A DNA stretch of 64,000 nt, from the NCBI GenBank assembly GCA_041160955.1, contig JBEAVK010000093.1, positions 4,770-68,769 of the forward strand. The letters are read 5' to 3'. The notes beneath the pieces are model-generated. The model was given only the letters and a program-made list of their open reading frames with translations, ran no database searches and was not told the origin of the DNA. Shown piece after piece: positions 26,483-36,302 of this stretch. The DNA is from M3007 sp041160955 (lineage in GTDB: Bacteria > Bacteroidota > Bacteroidia > Chitinophagales > Saprospiraceae). Each line of letters starts with the position of its first letter. Positions within the stretch are counted from its first letter, which is position 1. The position numbers were made by a program, and so were the translations under genes.

Positions 26483-27289
26483 ATGACAAATCTAGAACAG
26501 TATTTTGAGGCGAACAAATCAGGTTGGGATATACGGACAAAAACACACGTTAACTCCGAGTTTTACGGGGTAGAAAAGTGGAAAAAAGAGGGAGGAAATA
26601 GCCTTACTCCCATCGAATTGAGTGAAATTGGGAATATACATGGAAAAACTATTTTACACTTACAATGCCATTTTGGGCAAGATACGCTTTCACTCGCGCG
26701 TATGGGTGCGCAGGTAACCGGGTGCGATCTTTCCCCCGAAGCCATAAAAACGGCGGAATCGCTTGCGAAAGAAATTGGGATCAACGATGCCAAATTTGTT
26801 TGTTGCAATGTTTACGACCTCCCACAACACCTTGAAGGTCAATTCGATATGGTGTTTACTTCTTATGGTACAATAGGCTGGTTACCTGACCTAAAACCTT
26901 GGGCTGCGGTGATAAAGCATTTTTTAAAACCCGGTGGTACTTTTTATATGGCCGATTTTCATCCTGTAGTTTGGATGATGGATGATGATTTGACCCATTT
27001 GAAATACGCATACCACAATACTACGGTGATTGAAACAGATCAAACAGGTACTTATGCCGACCGCGATGCGCCTTATTCGTATAAAGAGTATGGCTGGAAC
27101 CACAGCATTAGCGAGATATTGAATAGTTTGCTGGGACAGGGGTTACAACTACAGTTTTTTAATGAATATAGTTATTCGCCCTATAATTGCTTTCCGAATA
27201 CAGTACAAGGTGCGGATGGTTTTTACCGCGTGAAAGGATTGGAGGATATTATTCCTATGGTTTATTCTTTGACGATGAGGGTGAGTTAA
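26483..27289 (+). CDS. Class I SAM-dependent methyltransferase
   Basis: A 268-residue cytoplasmic enzyme of the Rossmann-type methyltransferase fold. Motif I is 'ILHLQCHFGQDTLSLARMGA' (about residues 57-76, a variant of the GxGxG loop with Cys-His-Phe-Gly). Motif II is 'VTGCDLSPEAIKTAESLA' with the acidic residue that holds the ribose. Motif IV is 'FDMVFTSYGTIGWLPDL', and 'LKPGGTFYMADFHP' is the post-motif strand. The substrate cannot be told from sequence. Confidence 0.85.
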   Translation: MTNLEQYFEANKSGWDIRTKTHVNSEFYGVEKWKKEGGNSLTPIELSEIGNIHGKTILHLQCHFGQDTLSLARMGAQVTGCDLSPEAIKTAESLAKEIGINDAKFVCCNVYDLPQHLEGQFDMVFTSYGTIGWLPDLKPWAAVIKHFLKPGGTFYMADFHPVVWMMDDDLTHLKYAYHNTTVIETDQTGTYADRDAPYSYKEYGWNHSISEILNSLLGQGLQLQFFNEYSYSPYNCFPNTVQGADGFYRVKGLEDIIPMVYSLTMRVS

Positions 27290-27370
27290 GCGTAATGTAC
27301 TTTGGAATGCTTAATAAATGGCTGTTTTTAAGGTATAAACTTAAACAGACTGCCCTATAGCAGGACGAAA

Positions 27371-28471
27371 TTGAATTCATTTATGGGAACAGTATCTATT
27401 CCAATTATAATATTTGTAATTATTTTAGCCCTTGTCGTAATTGGACTAAAACAGTTTAATAAAACGGTAAATTCCTTAGAAATCATCATTGGGGGAACGT
27501 ATGTTTTCTCCTTATTTCTATTCGCCATCGCAATAATTACACATAGCAACCCATACTACAAATCTATTGATCCTTTGAGTATGGAATGCTACAGCCCATT
27601 CTCTGACGAACATATTTTAACATTAATATTCTATTTTTTGGCATTTAATATTTCGATGTTATCGGTTTGGACAGAAAACAAAACACTTCCACCACTAACA
27701 CTTACATTTTCATTAATTTTTATTTTAATTGGTATAATATTAAATGCTGCTATTGTGTTTCAAGTATCAAAGCACGATACTGAAAGTCTAGGAACATATT
27801 ACAGCGGCGAAGATAAAATCATGTTTTTATCCGCACCAATATTAGGTATTTTAATAAGTATCCGGCTTATTCGACAAATAATAAACCAAGAAATCAGCGA
27901 AAGATCTGAAAGAAAGTACTCAAATAAATACCTAAATTATCTCAATTCATTTTTGGCAACAAAATATAACAAACCCATTTGGCTAGTAATATTATTATTT
28001 CCTGTCTTTTTTATTGTAACGCTCATCTTAATTTTGTTTGGTCAAGATGCAAACTCAATAATTAAGGTATTTACAGATACTACAACTTGGCGATTATCTC
28101 AACAAGCGCATCCTCCAATACTTAACCACACAGGGCATTACCTTTGTACTGTTGCTGCCGCAGGAGACCCAAAAATTGTAAAACCATTGCGGATTGGCCG
28201 AAGAAATGGCCAACAAATAATAGTAAACAGACAATTACTTATTGCTAACGCATTTGAAGAAATGGTACAAGATTTTTCACCAAAATTGCATAGCGTAATT
28301 CGCAAAGCCTATGATAAATACGGCTACAATATTTCAAAGAAAATCAATACTATACGGTTATCAAATATAACCTACATTTTAATGAAACCGTTAGAATGGT
28401 GCTTCTTAATTTGTTTGTATTTGTTTTGTGTAAAACCTGAGGAAAAGATAAACAGACAATATTCTGAATAA
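27371..28471 (+). CDS. Multi-pass membrane protein, DUF6688-like
   Basis: A protein of 366 residues if it starts at the TTG at 27371, or 362 from the ATG at 27383. Six or so hydrophobic helices are visible ('IPIIIFVIILALVVIGL', 'YVFSLFLFAIAIIT', 'ILTLIFYFLAFNISML', 'LTFSLIFILIGIILNAA', 'IWLVILLFPVFFIVTLILIL'). The C-terminal soluble part contains 'HTGHYLCTVAAAGDPKIVKP' and 'IIVNRQLLIANAFEEMVQ', which I associate with DUF6688. Function is unknown. A palindromic element follows 80 bases downstream. Confidence 0.6.
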   Translation: MNSFMGTVSIPIIIFVIILALVVIGLKQFNKTVNSLEIIIGGTYVFSLFLFAIAIITHSNPYYKSIDPLSMECYSPFSDEHILTLIFYFLAFNISMLSVWTENKTLPPLTLTFSLIFILIGIILNAAIVFQVSKHDTESLGTYYSGEDKIMFLSAPILGILISIRLIRQIINQEISERSERKYSNKYLNYLNSFLATKYNKPIWLVILLFPVFFIVTLILILFGQDANSIIKVFTDTTTWRLSQQAHPPILNHTGHYLCTVAAAGDPKIVKPLRIGRRNGQQIIVNRQLLIANAFEEMVQDFSPKLHSVIRKAYDKYGYNISKKINTIRLSNITYILMKPLEWCFLICLYLFCVKPEEKINRQYSE

Positions 28472-28550
28472 TTGTACTAAAAAACTGGGGATTTGTGTCT
28501 AAATAATGTGCTTTAATCACATATTGTCGGCGTGGCTTTAACTCTAATAT

Positions 28551-28797
28551 CGTCAACTTAAACGATCTACCAACCACGAAGTGGTTAAACTTGAATAGCC
28601 CCGAATGCAATTCGGGGTTCGATGTGTAAGTGTATGTTTAATAACCCTGAAGGGCTTTAACGCATTGAAACGTTCACAATACATTGACGTTCAACTACTT
28701 CGTAATTGTTAATAAACACCACATTCCAAAACCCTGAATTTCATTCAGGGCTATTCACGTTTAACCACTCCGTGATTGACAGATCGCTAAGTTGACG
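28551..28797. mobile_element. MITE-like palindromic element, about 247 bp
   Basis: The two ends form a long imperfect inverted repeat: 28551-28618 pairs with 28730-28797. The outermost bases are CGTCAACTTA on one side and their complement on the other. Each arm contains its own small hairpins, such as the palindrome CCCCGAATGCAATTCGGGG on the left and CCCTGAATTTCATTCAGGG on the right. There is no coding capacity. The element occupies most of the 380-base gap between the membrane protein and subtilase genes. No target duplication is clear. Confidence 0.6.
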
Positions 28798-28853
28798 ACA
28801 TTTAGGCTCCTACTCCGGCCTACACAAGACAAGATTTCCCGTTATCGCTACAA

Positions 28854-30395
28854 CTACTGCGTTGCCACCTGCGCATTGATCCTACCCCATCCAAAATTAC
28901 TATTTCTACTTGGAAAAAAATTACTACTTGATCTTAGGCGATTAAACACCTGCGTACGTGTCCAAGATGGGTATTTTGCCCAAACTAAAGCAGCAATACC
29001 CGCCACACTCGCCGTTGCCACAGAAGACCCACCCACTGTGGATGGTGCATTGCTATCCATATCCAATGAAAGTGGATGGCGTTCGTTGGATTGGTTTTTC
29101 TCCATAACCATCACAAAATCCACTTTACTGCCTTGGTGACAAGCATTACAACGACTGGTCAGGTTGTCTTTGATACCCGTAACGGCTACTACCTCGGGCA
29201 TACTTGCTGGGTAAATAACACCTGTAAACCAAGCCGTCCAAGAGAAAGAAGTACCAGCGGCGCAGAAAATCAATTTACCATTATTATTGGCCAATCTGAT
29301 GGCATCTGTTATTTGAGAAGAGGAGGTAAGCCGCCCCATACTCATACTGATAATTTTGACCGAACTATTGCTACCCGCAGCGGCAAAAGCGTTGGATACG
29401 CCCACTACTTCGCGACTTTCGTCGAGATATACATCTACTGCAGCCCGATAAACCGTCAGGTTTGCGCTATATGCAATACCCGTAGCGGCACCGTCGATAC
29501 CGCGAGGAGCAGCACAAGCACCAGCCATAGATGTACCGTGGCCGCATGGGTCGTTGGGGGTTTCGGGTGATCCTGAGGGTTGTCCCCAAAAATTAGTAGC
29601 CTGTGGCAACGTAACTAACCGACTGATAGAACGCCCAGCGGAATACCCTTGCGTAAAATCGTCGTTGAGGTTGTCTTGATCGTCGCTACTGCCCGTATCA
29701 ATAATCACCACCGATGTACCACTGCCAGTGCTGTTGTTCCAAGCATTGGATATATTGTGAAAACTATGGTTCCAAGATTGCTTACAACCCGGTGCGATAT
29801 TGGTATAATCCACATTTACCACCAGTCCAGGTTCTGCTGTATTGCTGCCACATCCCGAACTTGAACGGCTCTTGGTTTCTTTCATAAATGGCTCATAACC
29901 AATTGGTTCAGCATAACGAACTAATTTTGAACTGCGCAATATTCCAATTGTTTCAGGATTGGTGATGCGTAAATCTAGCGCTGGAATACCTTCGGCGGTG
30001 TACGCAATAAGATCTTCGGTGCGCAATTTGGGTGTCAGTTTTTGTTCCGATTGCAGCACAAGATCCAGCACATTTTGACGAGCGGTAACCCATGCACTGG
30101 ATTGCAGGTCTATCTCGTGCAAATGCTCGTCCAAATTTTGAAAGCCTTCGGGTTGATAGCCGATGGAAAGCACAAAATCGGCATTGGAAAGGGCTGTCCA
30201 TACTTGTTCTTCGGAAGCCCAAGCCCACAGAAATTCACCGGAATCTTCCATCTTGGTTTGAATAAACCGATCTAAAGTGGTTGCATCCGTTGCCGCTGGA
30301 ATGGTGCGGGTTACAATAGAGGATACAGGTGTTTTTTGACAGGCATTAAAGGTTGCGAGCATACCTAATAGCAAAAGTGGTACTACTTTTTTCAT
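28854..30395 (-). CDS. Subtilisin-like serine protease (S8), lipoprotein
   Basis: A 513-residue protein with a lipobox-type signal peptide ('LLGMLATFNACQKTP', Cys at 19), an N-terminal propeptide-like region (about 25-190) and an S8 peptidase domain (about 215-510). The catalytic triad is intact: Asp in 'SVVIIDTGSSDD', His in 'DPCGHGTSMAGACA', Ser in 'VGGSSVATASVAGIAALVW'. It is probably anchored in the outer membrane. The last residues end soon after the catalytic domain, without a type IX sorting domain. A MITE-like element lies just beyond its 3' end. Confidence 0.9.
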   Translation of the reverse strand: MKKVVPLLLLGMLATFNACQKTPVSSIVTRTIPAATDATTLDRFIQTKMEDSGEFLWAWASEEQVWTALSNADFVLSIGYQPEGFQNLDEHLHEIDLQSSAWVTARQNVLDLVLQSEQKLTPKLRTEDLIAYTAEGIPALDLRITNPETIGILRSSKLVRYAEPIGYEPFMKETKSRSSSGCGSNTAEPGLVVNVDYTNIAPGCKQSWNHSFHNISNAWNNSTGSGTSVVIIDTGSSDDQDNLNDDFTQGYSAGRSISRLVTLPQATNFWGQPSGSPETPNDPCGHGTSMAGACAAPRGIDGAATGIAYSANLTVYRAAVDVYLDESREVVGVSNAFAAAGSNSSVKIISMSMGRLTSSSQITDAIRLANNNGKLIFCAAGTSFSWTAWFTGVIYPASMPEVVAVTGIKDNLTSRCNACHQGSKVDFVMVMEKNQSNERHPLSLDMDSNAPSTVGGSSVATASVAGIAALVWAKYPSWTRTQVFNRLRSSSNFFPSRNSNFGWGRINAQVATQ

Positions 30396-30556
30396 GAGTA
30401 AAGTTGATTAATGATTAGATAAATGGCACTTACGCCTACAAAAACCGAATAAACATAAGGTGCAGCACATAAATACCGCCGAAAAGTACGACAGAAAACC
30501 ATATTTAAAAATTAATTTTTAAATAAATTCAAACGTAGTTCAACTTTACTAAAAAA

Positions 30557-32038
30557 TCAATGTACAACCAAAAAACGCCAACATCCTCCAAACCCTACCA
30601 AAAAATACGCCCCAACTGGTAAATCCGAGACATTTACAACACAACTATCCGACGATGCAGATGGCAACACCTCTTTCAAACAACGACCATGCGTATCAAA
30701 CAGCCGGAATGGTGCTTCTTGGTGGCCGTCATACGCTATCATCAGCCATTCTGATGCTGGATTTGGCCATATCCGCAGCTGCCGCGATTGTGCTTCTTGG
30801 CTTCCTACCGACCAGTCCACCATCACAGTTTCTACGCCTGTACAGCCATTGTCGTCCGTAAGCGTAACAGTATATAGACCCGGCAATAAATTGTTGATAA
30901 TCAAACCATTACTGCCATTTGACCATTGGGCAGTGATATTGCCTGTTCCGCCTGTAGGTGCTAGCACGATACTGCCATCGGGATTATTCGCCCCAGTCGC
31001 ATCCGTACTAAGGGCATTGCTTTGAAGGCTGTCTGGTGCCTCTAGCGGAATATTCCAACTGATGCCACAGCCCAAATTATCCATGAGCATACCAGTATAG
31101 ATACCCGCTCCTAGACCAGATAAATTGGATACTGTTTCTCCACTTGACCACAGCCAAGTAAAGGGCGGCGCGCCGTTGGCTGCCTGAATATTGATGCCGC
31201 CATCCTTACTACTGTAACAAGAAATGGGGGTTGGTTGTATATCCAACTGAATCGTTCCCATACGCCCTATGGTGGCTGTGCCAAGCCCCGTACATCCGTG
31301 TGCATCCGTAACGATAACAGCATAACTCCCATAAGACAGCCCTGTTGCGATACTATCCGTTGTTGCATTGCTCCATTCAAACTGGTAGGGTGGATAATTC
31401 CCTACTACCGTGGGTGTGGCGGTACCGCCTATGGTGGTACCACAGAGTACAGGGGTGGCCTGAGTAGTCACCAATGGCACAGGTGCGCTGGGTACGGTTA
31501 CGTTTAAAACCACCGTTTCATTTTTCCCGTCGGTGAGGGTAACGGTGTAAGTACCTGCTGCTAATCCCGTAATCTCGTTGCCTTGTCCCGCAACACCCGA
31601 CCAGGCATAAATATATGGCTCACAAGCATTTATCGTATTTATTGCAATAGAGCCATTTGATACTCCGACACAGGCGGGTTGTACTAGCGGTGCAGATCCA
31701 ATAGCAAATGGAGCGGATTCGTAAGCCCCTATATCCACAGTGCCACCTTGAATACGTGGGTGGCCTGCTAGATCTGTTGTATTGGGAAGTATGGCGGTAT
31801 TTGTGCCTGCGTTGATCAACGGAGAGCAAGGCAAAAGCGTATAATCTCCATTGGCTGTATCGCGATAAAGAGGATTGAGACCAGAATAGTTGATCCCTGT
31901 CAAATGGATATAGTTTGGGTAGCTTGTAGTATCTAAATAGATAAAAGAGTTGTTGGATAAATAGGTCTGATAGTTTGTAATATAATAAAACTTTGACGGA
32001 TCATATAAAAAATATTTAACAAATATATTCACTCCCAT
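30557..32038 (-). pseudogene. 5'-truncated T9SS protein with choice-of-anchor-type segment and SprB-like repeats
   Basis: The frame encodes 493 residues but lacks a signal peptide. It opens inside what looks like the last turns of a beta-helix ('LTGINYSGLNPLYRDTANG', then 'CSPLINAGTNTAI', a choice-of-anchor signature). Four SprB-like repeats follow, each with 'P.Y.W....Y.VTLTD..GC' features. The end is a type A type IX sorting domain ('LRIWPNPASEWLMIAYDG'). An in-frame stop sits two codons above the first ATG. The break lies about 60 bases from the duplicated promoter region of the DsbD genes. A protein needing type IX secretion cannot leave the cell without a signal peptide, so this is probably a remnant. 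Confidence 0.65.
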
Positions 32039-32149
32039 TCCTTAATAAAATCTTACCCATTAGTTAAAAATAACATAAAATCACATTACCCATGCATCCA
32101 GACCCAAAAACTGATGTTCCTTTGTTACTCATTTAAAAAAATATTCAAC

Positions 32150-32611
32150 ATGAAATTTTGTCTGCACGTATTTATTTTACTTTTTAGTTTGACACAAGTC
32201 GCTGCCCAATCTGCTAGGCCCAACCCCATCAAATGGTCATTTACCAGCAAAGACGCTGGCAATGGCGAAGCAGATTTGATCTTCACTGGCACCATTGATG
32301 AAGGCTGGTACACCTATTCCCAAAAACTGGAAAACGATTTGGGGCCAGTTCCAACTTCTTTTACCTTTAAATCCGGAACACATTACAGTATAGTGGGTGA
32401 GGCACAAGAAAGCGGCGAACGATTTACGGAATATGATAAGATTTTTGAAATGAATCTGGTTAAATTCAAACATTCCGCTGTTTTTACCCAACGTGTAAAA
32501 GTGAGCGATTATTCCAAACCCATTACGGGATATGTCTCCTATATGACATGTAATGCAGAAATGTGCCTCCCGCCCAAAGATGTTGATTTCAAAATCGTTG
32601 TTAAGAAATAA
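32150..32611 (+). CDS. Stand-alone DsbD N-terminal (alpha) domain protein
   Basis: A 153-residue periplasmic protein with signal peptide ('FILLFSLTQVAAQ') and one DsbD-alpha-type domain, ending with the redox motif 'YMTCNAEMCLPPKDVDF' (two cysteines four residues apart). It is nearly identical to the first 150 residues of the full DsbD encoded just downstream, and its upstream 90 bases are also similar, so it arose by partial tandem duplication. It could act as a soluble electron shuttle fed by the DsbD core. The ATG at 32150 is chosen by comparison with the copy. Confidence 0.8.
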   Translation: MKFCLHVFILLFSLTQVAAQSARPNPIKWSFTSKDAGNGEADLIFTGTIDEGWYTYSQKLENDLGPVPTSFTFKSGTHYSIVGEAQESGERFTEYDKIFEMNLVKFKHSAVFTQRVKVSDYSKPITGYVSYMTCNAEMCLPPKDVDFKIVVKK

Positions 32612-32726
32612 AACAGCCTCATTCAACCTTGTTTATTGGTTAAAAATAACATAAATCCATCTTGTTCATGCAACGTAAACAGAAAACGATGTTTCTTTGT
32701 ACCCAGTTTTAAAAATTATAGTCAAT

Positions 32727-34889
32727 ATGAAATTTTGTCTGCGCTTATTTATGCTGCTTTTTAGTCTGACTCAGGCAGCAAGTTTGTCTTTTGCCCAAAA
32801 CCCTATTAAATGGTCATTTACCAGCAAAGACGCTGGTAATGGCGAGGCTGATTTGATTTTTACCGGTACCATTGATGATGGTTGGTACACCTATTCCCAA
32901 AAACTGGAAAGCGATATGGGGCCAATTCCTACTTCTTTTACCTTTAAAGATGGCACCCACTACAAAATTGTGGGCGAAGCCAAAGAAAGTGGCGATCGTT
33001 TTACTAAATTTGATAAGGTGTTCGATATGAATCTTACCAAGTTTAAACATACCGCTATTTTTACCCAACATGTGAAAATAAGCGATTATTCCAAACCAAT
33101 TACAGGGTATATCACTTATATGACTTGTAATGAGGAAATGTGTCTCCCACCTAAAGATGTCGATTTTAAAATTACTGTTACACCTGCTACGGTAACACCC
33201 AAACCAGGTACTACCCCAGCAGAAACAACACCAAATACAGAAACAAAACCTGGCGGACTTGGACAAGTTGACCCCAATCCGTCAACTACCCCAGTTGATG
33301 GAGCAGGCGCAACGGCTACGGTGGCAGATCCAAATGCACCTACTACAGCAGCAACAGGAGATAGCGATCAAAAAGGTACTTTTTCCAGTAAGCGCAACAT
33401 AGATCCCACTAAATTTGTAGGTACTTGCTCCTCCGATGTAAACGAAGCGGACGGGTCATTTTGGATTACCTTATTTTGGGGCTTTATCTTTGGTTTGGGT
33501 GCTGTACTTACGCCTTGTATTTTCCCTATGATACCTGTCACGGTTGGTTTTTTTGTAAAACGCTCCAAGGACCGCGCCACAGGGCTGCGCAATGCTTTTA
33601 TTTATGGTTTGAGCATTTATTTGATTTATGTGGCCTTGGGGGTAGGTATTACCAAAGCATTGGGCCCTACGGCATTGAATGAGATGAGTACCAATTTATG
33701 GTTCAATCTCTTGTTTTTCTTAGTGTTTATTGCTTTTGCAATTTCCTTTTTTGGTTTTTTTGAAATTTCATTGCCTGCATCGTGGGTGAACAAAAGCGAC
33801 CAAATGGCCGGTAAAGGTGGTATTTTAGGTATCTTTTTTATGGCTTTTACGTTGGCATTGGTTTCTTTTTCCTGCACGGGGCCACTGGTAGGCTCGTTGT
33901 TGGTAGAAACCGCTCGATCCAATAACGGTCAGGAATTGTTGGGCTTTTTGCCTGCTCGCCCATTCGCTGGTTTATCGGGTTTTGGTCTGGCGCTGGCCTT
34001 ACCCTTTGCGTTGTTTGCTATGTTTCCGGGTTGGCTCAAAAGTTTACCAAAATCTGGTGGATGGATGGACAATGTGAAAATGACACTGGGTTTTGTGGAA
34101 CTGGCCTTGGCCTTTAAATTTTTGAGTACAGCCGATTTAGTATCCCACTGGGGTATGCTCAAGTTTGAGTTATTTATGGGTATTTGGTTGTTGTGTGCGG
34201 GTTTGTTGGCTTTGTACCAATTTGGTATTTTGGGTTGGAAAGGTGCTCAAGGCCGCCCGGGGGTTGGTCGTTTAGCAATGGGTAGTTTATCTGCTGCGTT
34301 TGCGGTGTATTTGGCTTATGGCTTATTCAATTTTAAATCTTTATCGCTATTGAGCGGCTTGGCTCCGCCAGTGGGCTACAGTTGGAGCCGTCCATCGGAT
34401 TGTCCAAATGGTATTGATTGTTACCACGATTTTGATGAGGCATTGGCTATTGCAAAAAAAGAAAACAAGCCGCTTTTTGTCGATTTTACGGGTTATGGTT
34501 GTGTCAATTGCCGTAAAATGGAAGAAACGGTATGGCCATTAACGGGCATTTCGGAGCCTTTGCACAATAAATATATCGTGGTTTCGCTGTATGTGGATGA
34601 CAAAGCGCGCTTGTTTGGCGACGACAAATTTGCTTATTTGCTGGATAGTGGCACAGGCGATAAAATCCGTACGGTAGGTGATAAATGGTCGAGTTTCCAG
34701 ATCAATAATTTTAACCGTAATTCGCAACCTTGGTATGTACTCATGCACCACGATGGCACTACTATCTTGAACGAACCACGTGGATATACACCAGATGCTG
34801 CCGAGTACCGCAACTTTTTGGAATGCGGTTTGAGCAATTTTGACAAACTAAAAAATGAAGGACAAAAGGAGTTAATTGGTAGTAACTAA
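32727..34889 (+). CDS. dsbD: Thiol:disulfide interchange protein DsbD
   Basis: A 720-residue inner-membrane protein that passes electrons from cytoplasmic thioredoxin to periplasmic disulfides. The N-terminal alpha domain (about 25-150) has 'TCNEEMCLPP'. A Thr/Pro-rich linker follows (155-225). The CcdA-like membrane core has eight or so helices with the key cysteines in 'GAVLTPCIFPMIPVTVGFF' and 'LVSFSCTGPLVGSLL'. The C-terminal thioredoxin domain (about 565-715) has 'VDFTGYGCVNCRKMEETVW' as its CxxC site. All three modules are intact. It follows the partial duplicate by about 115 bases and ends in a strong terminator. Confidence 0.93.
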   Translation: MKFCLRLFMLLFSLTQAASLSFAQNPIKWSFTSKDAGNGEADLIFTGTIDDGWYTYSQKLESDMGPIPTSFTFKDGTHYKIVGEAKESGDRFTKFDKVFDMNLTKFKHTAIFTQHVKISDYSKPITGYITYMTCNEEMCLPPKDVDFKITVTPATVTPKPGTTPAETTPNTETKPGGLGQVDPNPSTTPVDGAGATATVADPNAPTTAATGDSDQKGTFSSKRNIDPTKFVGTCSSDVNEADGSFWITLFWGFIFGLGAVLTPCIFPMIPVTVGFFVKRSKDRATGLRNAFIYGLSIYLIYVALGVGITKALGPTALNEMSTNLWFNLLFFLVFIAFAISFFGFFEISLPASWVNKSDQMAGKGGILGIFFMAFTLALVSFSCTGPLVGSLLVETARSNNGQELLGFLPARPFAGLSGFGLALALPFALFAMFPGWLKSLPKSGGWMDNVKMTLGFVELALAFKFLSTADLVSHWGMLKFELFMGIWLLCAGLLALYQFGILGWKGAQGRPGVGRLAMGSLSAAFAVYLAYGLFNFKSLSLLSGLAPPVGYSWSRPSDCPNGIDCYHDFDEALAIAKKENKPLFVDFTGYGCVNCRKMEETVWPLTGISEPLHNKYIVVSLYVDDKARLFGDDKFAYLLDSGTGDKIRTVGDKWSSFQINNFNRNSQPWYVLMHHDGTTILNEPRGYTPDAAEYRNFLECGLSNFDKLKNEGQKELIGSN

Positions 34890-34908
34890 TCAAATCCTGC
34901 TGTTTTTA

Positions 34909-34948
34909 AAAACGCCAATTTGGAACTTCCAAATTGGCGTTTTTTTTG
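34909..34948 (+). terminator. Rho-independent terminator after dsbD
   Basis: Fifteen-bp arms (34909-34923 with 34929-34943), a 5-base loop and a run of eight T. It begins 20 bases after the dsbD stop. Confidence 0.9.
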
Positions 34949-35095
34949 TTAAAACTAATGCAACCTAAATCGCGAAAGTCAACATTACGATGGTTTTCAC
35001 CTTTTTGCTAAAAAAATATTATTAAAATTAAAATAAAACACAGACTTTTGTTGCTTTGAACTTTTAATAAATTAGAATAACCCCGTTTCATACAC

Positions 35096-36253
35096 ATGAG
35101 TTTAACAAGATCTATTGGTTTTGGTGAGGAAGAATCCACCACTCCTATATACTCCGCTATGGGCAAAAAACATATATTAGGCATTGGTGTTGACGCATAT
35201 ACGCATTGGCGAAAATTAAATAATGCCGTGCGCGATATGGAAGATATCACAACGTTATTGATGAATCGGTATGATTTTACGACATCTACCCTCATCAAAG
35301 ATCAGGAGGCCACACGCGACCGGATAGAAGAAGAACTGTATCGTTATACGGACGAACATGTGCTAGGGCCCGATGATAGCCTCTTCATTTATTATTCTGG
35401 TCATGGTTATTTAGATAAAAACAAACGCGGATATTGGGTACCCGTAGGTGCTCAAAAGGATAAAATTGCGTCTTATTTTCCCAATTCAAGGATCAAAGAG
35501 ATTGTAGCAGATATGAAATGCCGCCATGTACTGTTGGTTTCGGACTCGTGCTTTTCTGGTTCACTGTTTACGCGTACACGAGGAGGCGGGGAGGAATTGG
35601 TGGCCTTGGATTACGAACGCCGTATGTCCCGCTGGGCGATCTGCTCGGGTCGTGAAGACCAAGAAGTGAGCGATGGTAGTGATGGCAATAGCCCTTTTGC
35701 AAAGGCATTGATACAAGAGTTACAATTGAATAATTTTGGAAAAATTAATACTTCTAGGATTGCGGAAATAGTGACCACCATTACTCGATCCAATTATAAC
35801 CAACTCCCCGCTTTTGGTCCATTGCAGGATACGGGTGATATGGGTGGCCAATTTGTGTTTACCTTGAAGGATTACAAACCGGGTGTCAATGAGGTACCTG
35901 TTAATACCGCTCAACCGACAAGAGGTGGTGCCGGTACTCAGCCCGTAACAATTGTTACGACACCCGTTAGCACCGAACCTGTAACTACCACCCCTATCAC
36001 GACTCCAAAACAGTTAAAAAATGCAGTATTAGCACTCATTGCGGATGGAAGAACCCTCGATGGCATTAGATTGATCATTGCCTCCGATATACCATCTATC
36101 GAAAATGAACGCGATGCCGCCATTTTATTATCGGGTCGATGGAAATCGTTAGAGCGGGAAGATCAAAATGGCTCCATTGATTCCCGAGATTTAACGATTG
36201 GTCGCAATAAAATTAATAATGCATTATCTAGCCTTGTTAATAATTTTTCGTAA
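35096..36253 (+). CDS. Caspase-family protease with C-terminal effector-associated-like domain (copy 1)
   Basis: A 385-residue soluble protein. Residues 23-260 form a peptidase C14 (caspase/metacaspase) fold with the catalytic dyad His103 in 'IYYSGHGYLD' and Cys152 in 'VSDSCFSGSL'. A Thr/Pro/Val-rich linker (265-304) leads to a small all-helical domain (305-383) with 'LKNAVLALIADGRTLDGIRL', 'AAILLSGRWKSLER' and 'RDLTIGRNKINNALSSLV'. The pattern of a helix with grouped small residues, an 'R..LER' helix and a final 'RNKI..AL' helix resembles effector-associated domain 11 of conflict systems. It has no signal peptide. A second copy follows after 49 bases. Role as an immune or death effector is inferred. 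Confidence 0.85.
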   Translation: MSLTRSIGFGEEESTTPIYSAMGKKHILGIGVDAYTHWRKLNNAVRDMEDITTLLMNRYDFTTSTLIKDQEATRDRIEEELYRYTDEHVLGPDDSLFIYYSGHGYLDKNKRGYWVPVGAQKDKIASYFPNSRIKEIVADMKCRHVLLVSDSCFSGSLFTRTRGGGEELVALDYERRMSRWAICSGREDQEVSDGSDGNSPFAKALIQELQLNNFGKINTSRIAEIVTTITRSNYNQLPAFGPLQDTGDMGGQFVFTLKDYKPGVNEVPVNTAQPTRGGAGTQPVTIVTTPVSTEPVTTTPITTPKQLKNAVLALIADGRTLDGIRLIIASDIPSIENERDAAILLSGRWKSLEREDQNGSIDSRDLTIGRNKINNALSSLVNNFS

Positions 36254-36302
36254 TTAAATCGCGTTCCTTACCAACTTATCAACGCTAAAAAGCGATCAAA
36301 CC

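Noticed and set aside
28472..28853. tRNA or other structured RNA gene in the hairpin-rich gap.
   Set aside because: The hairpins are arranged as one large inverted repeat without a cloverleaf or CCA end, so a MITE-like element explains them better.
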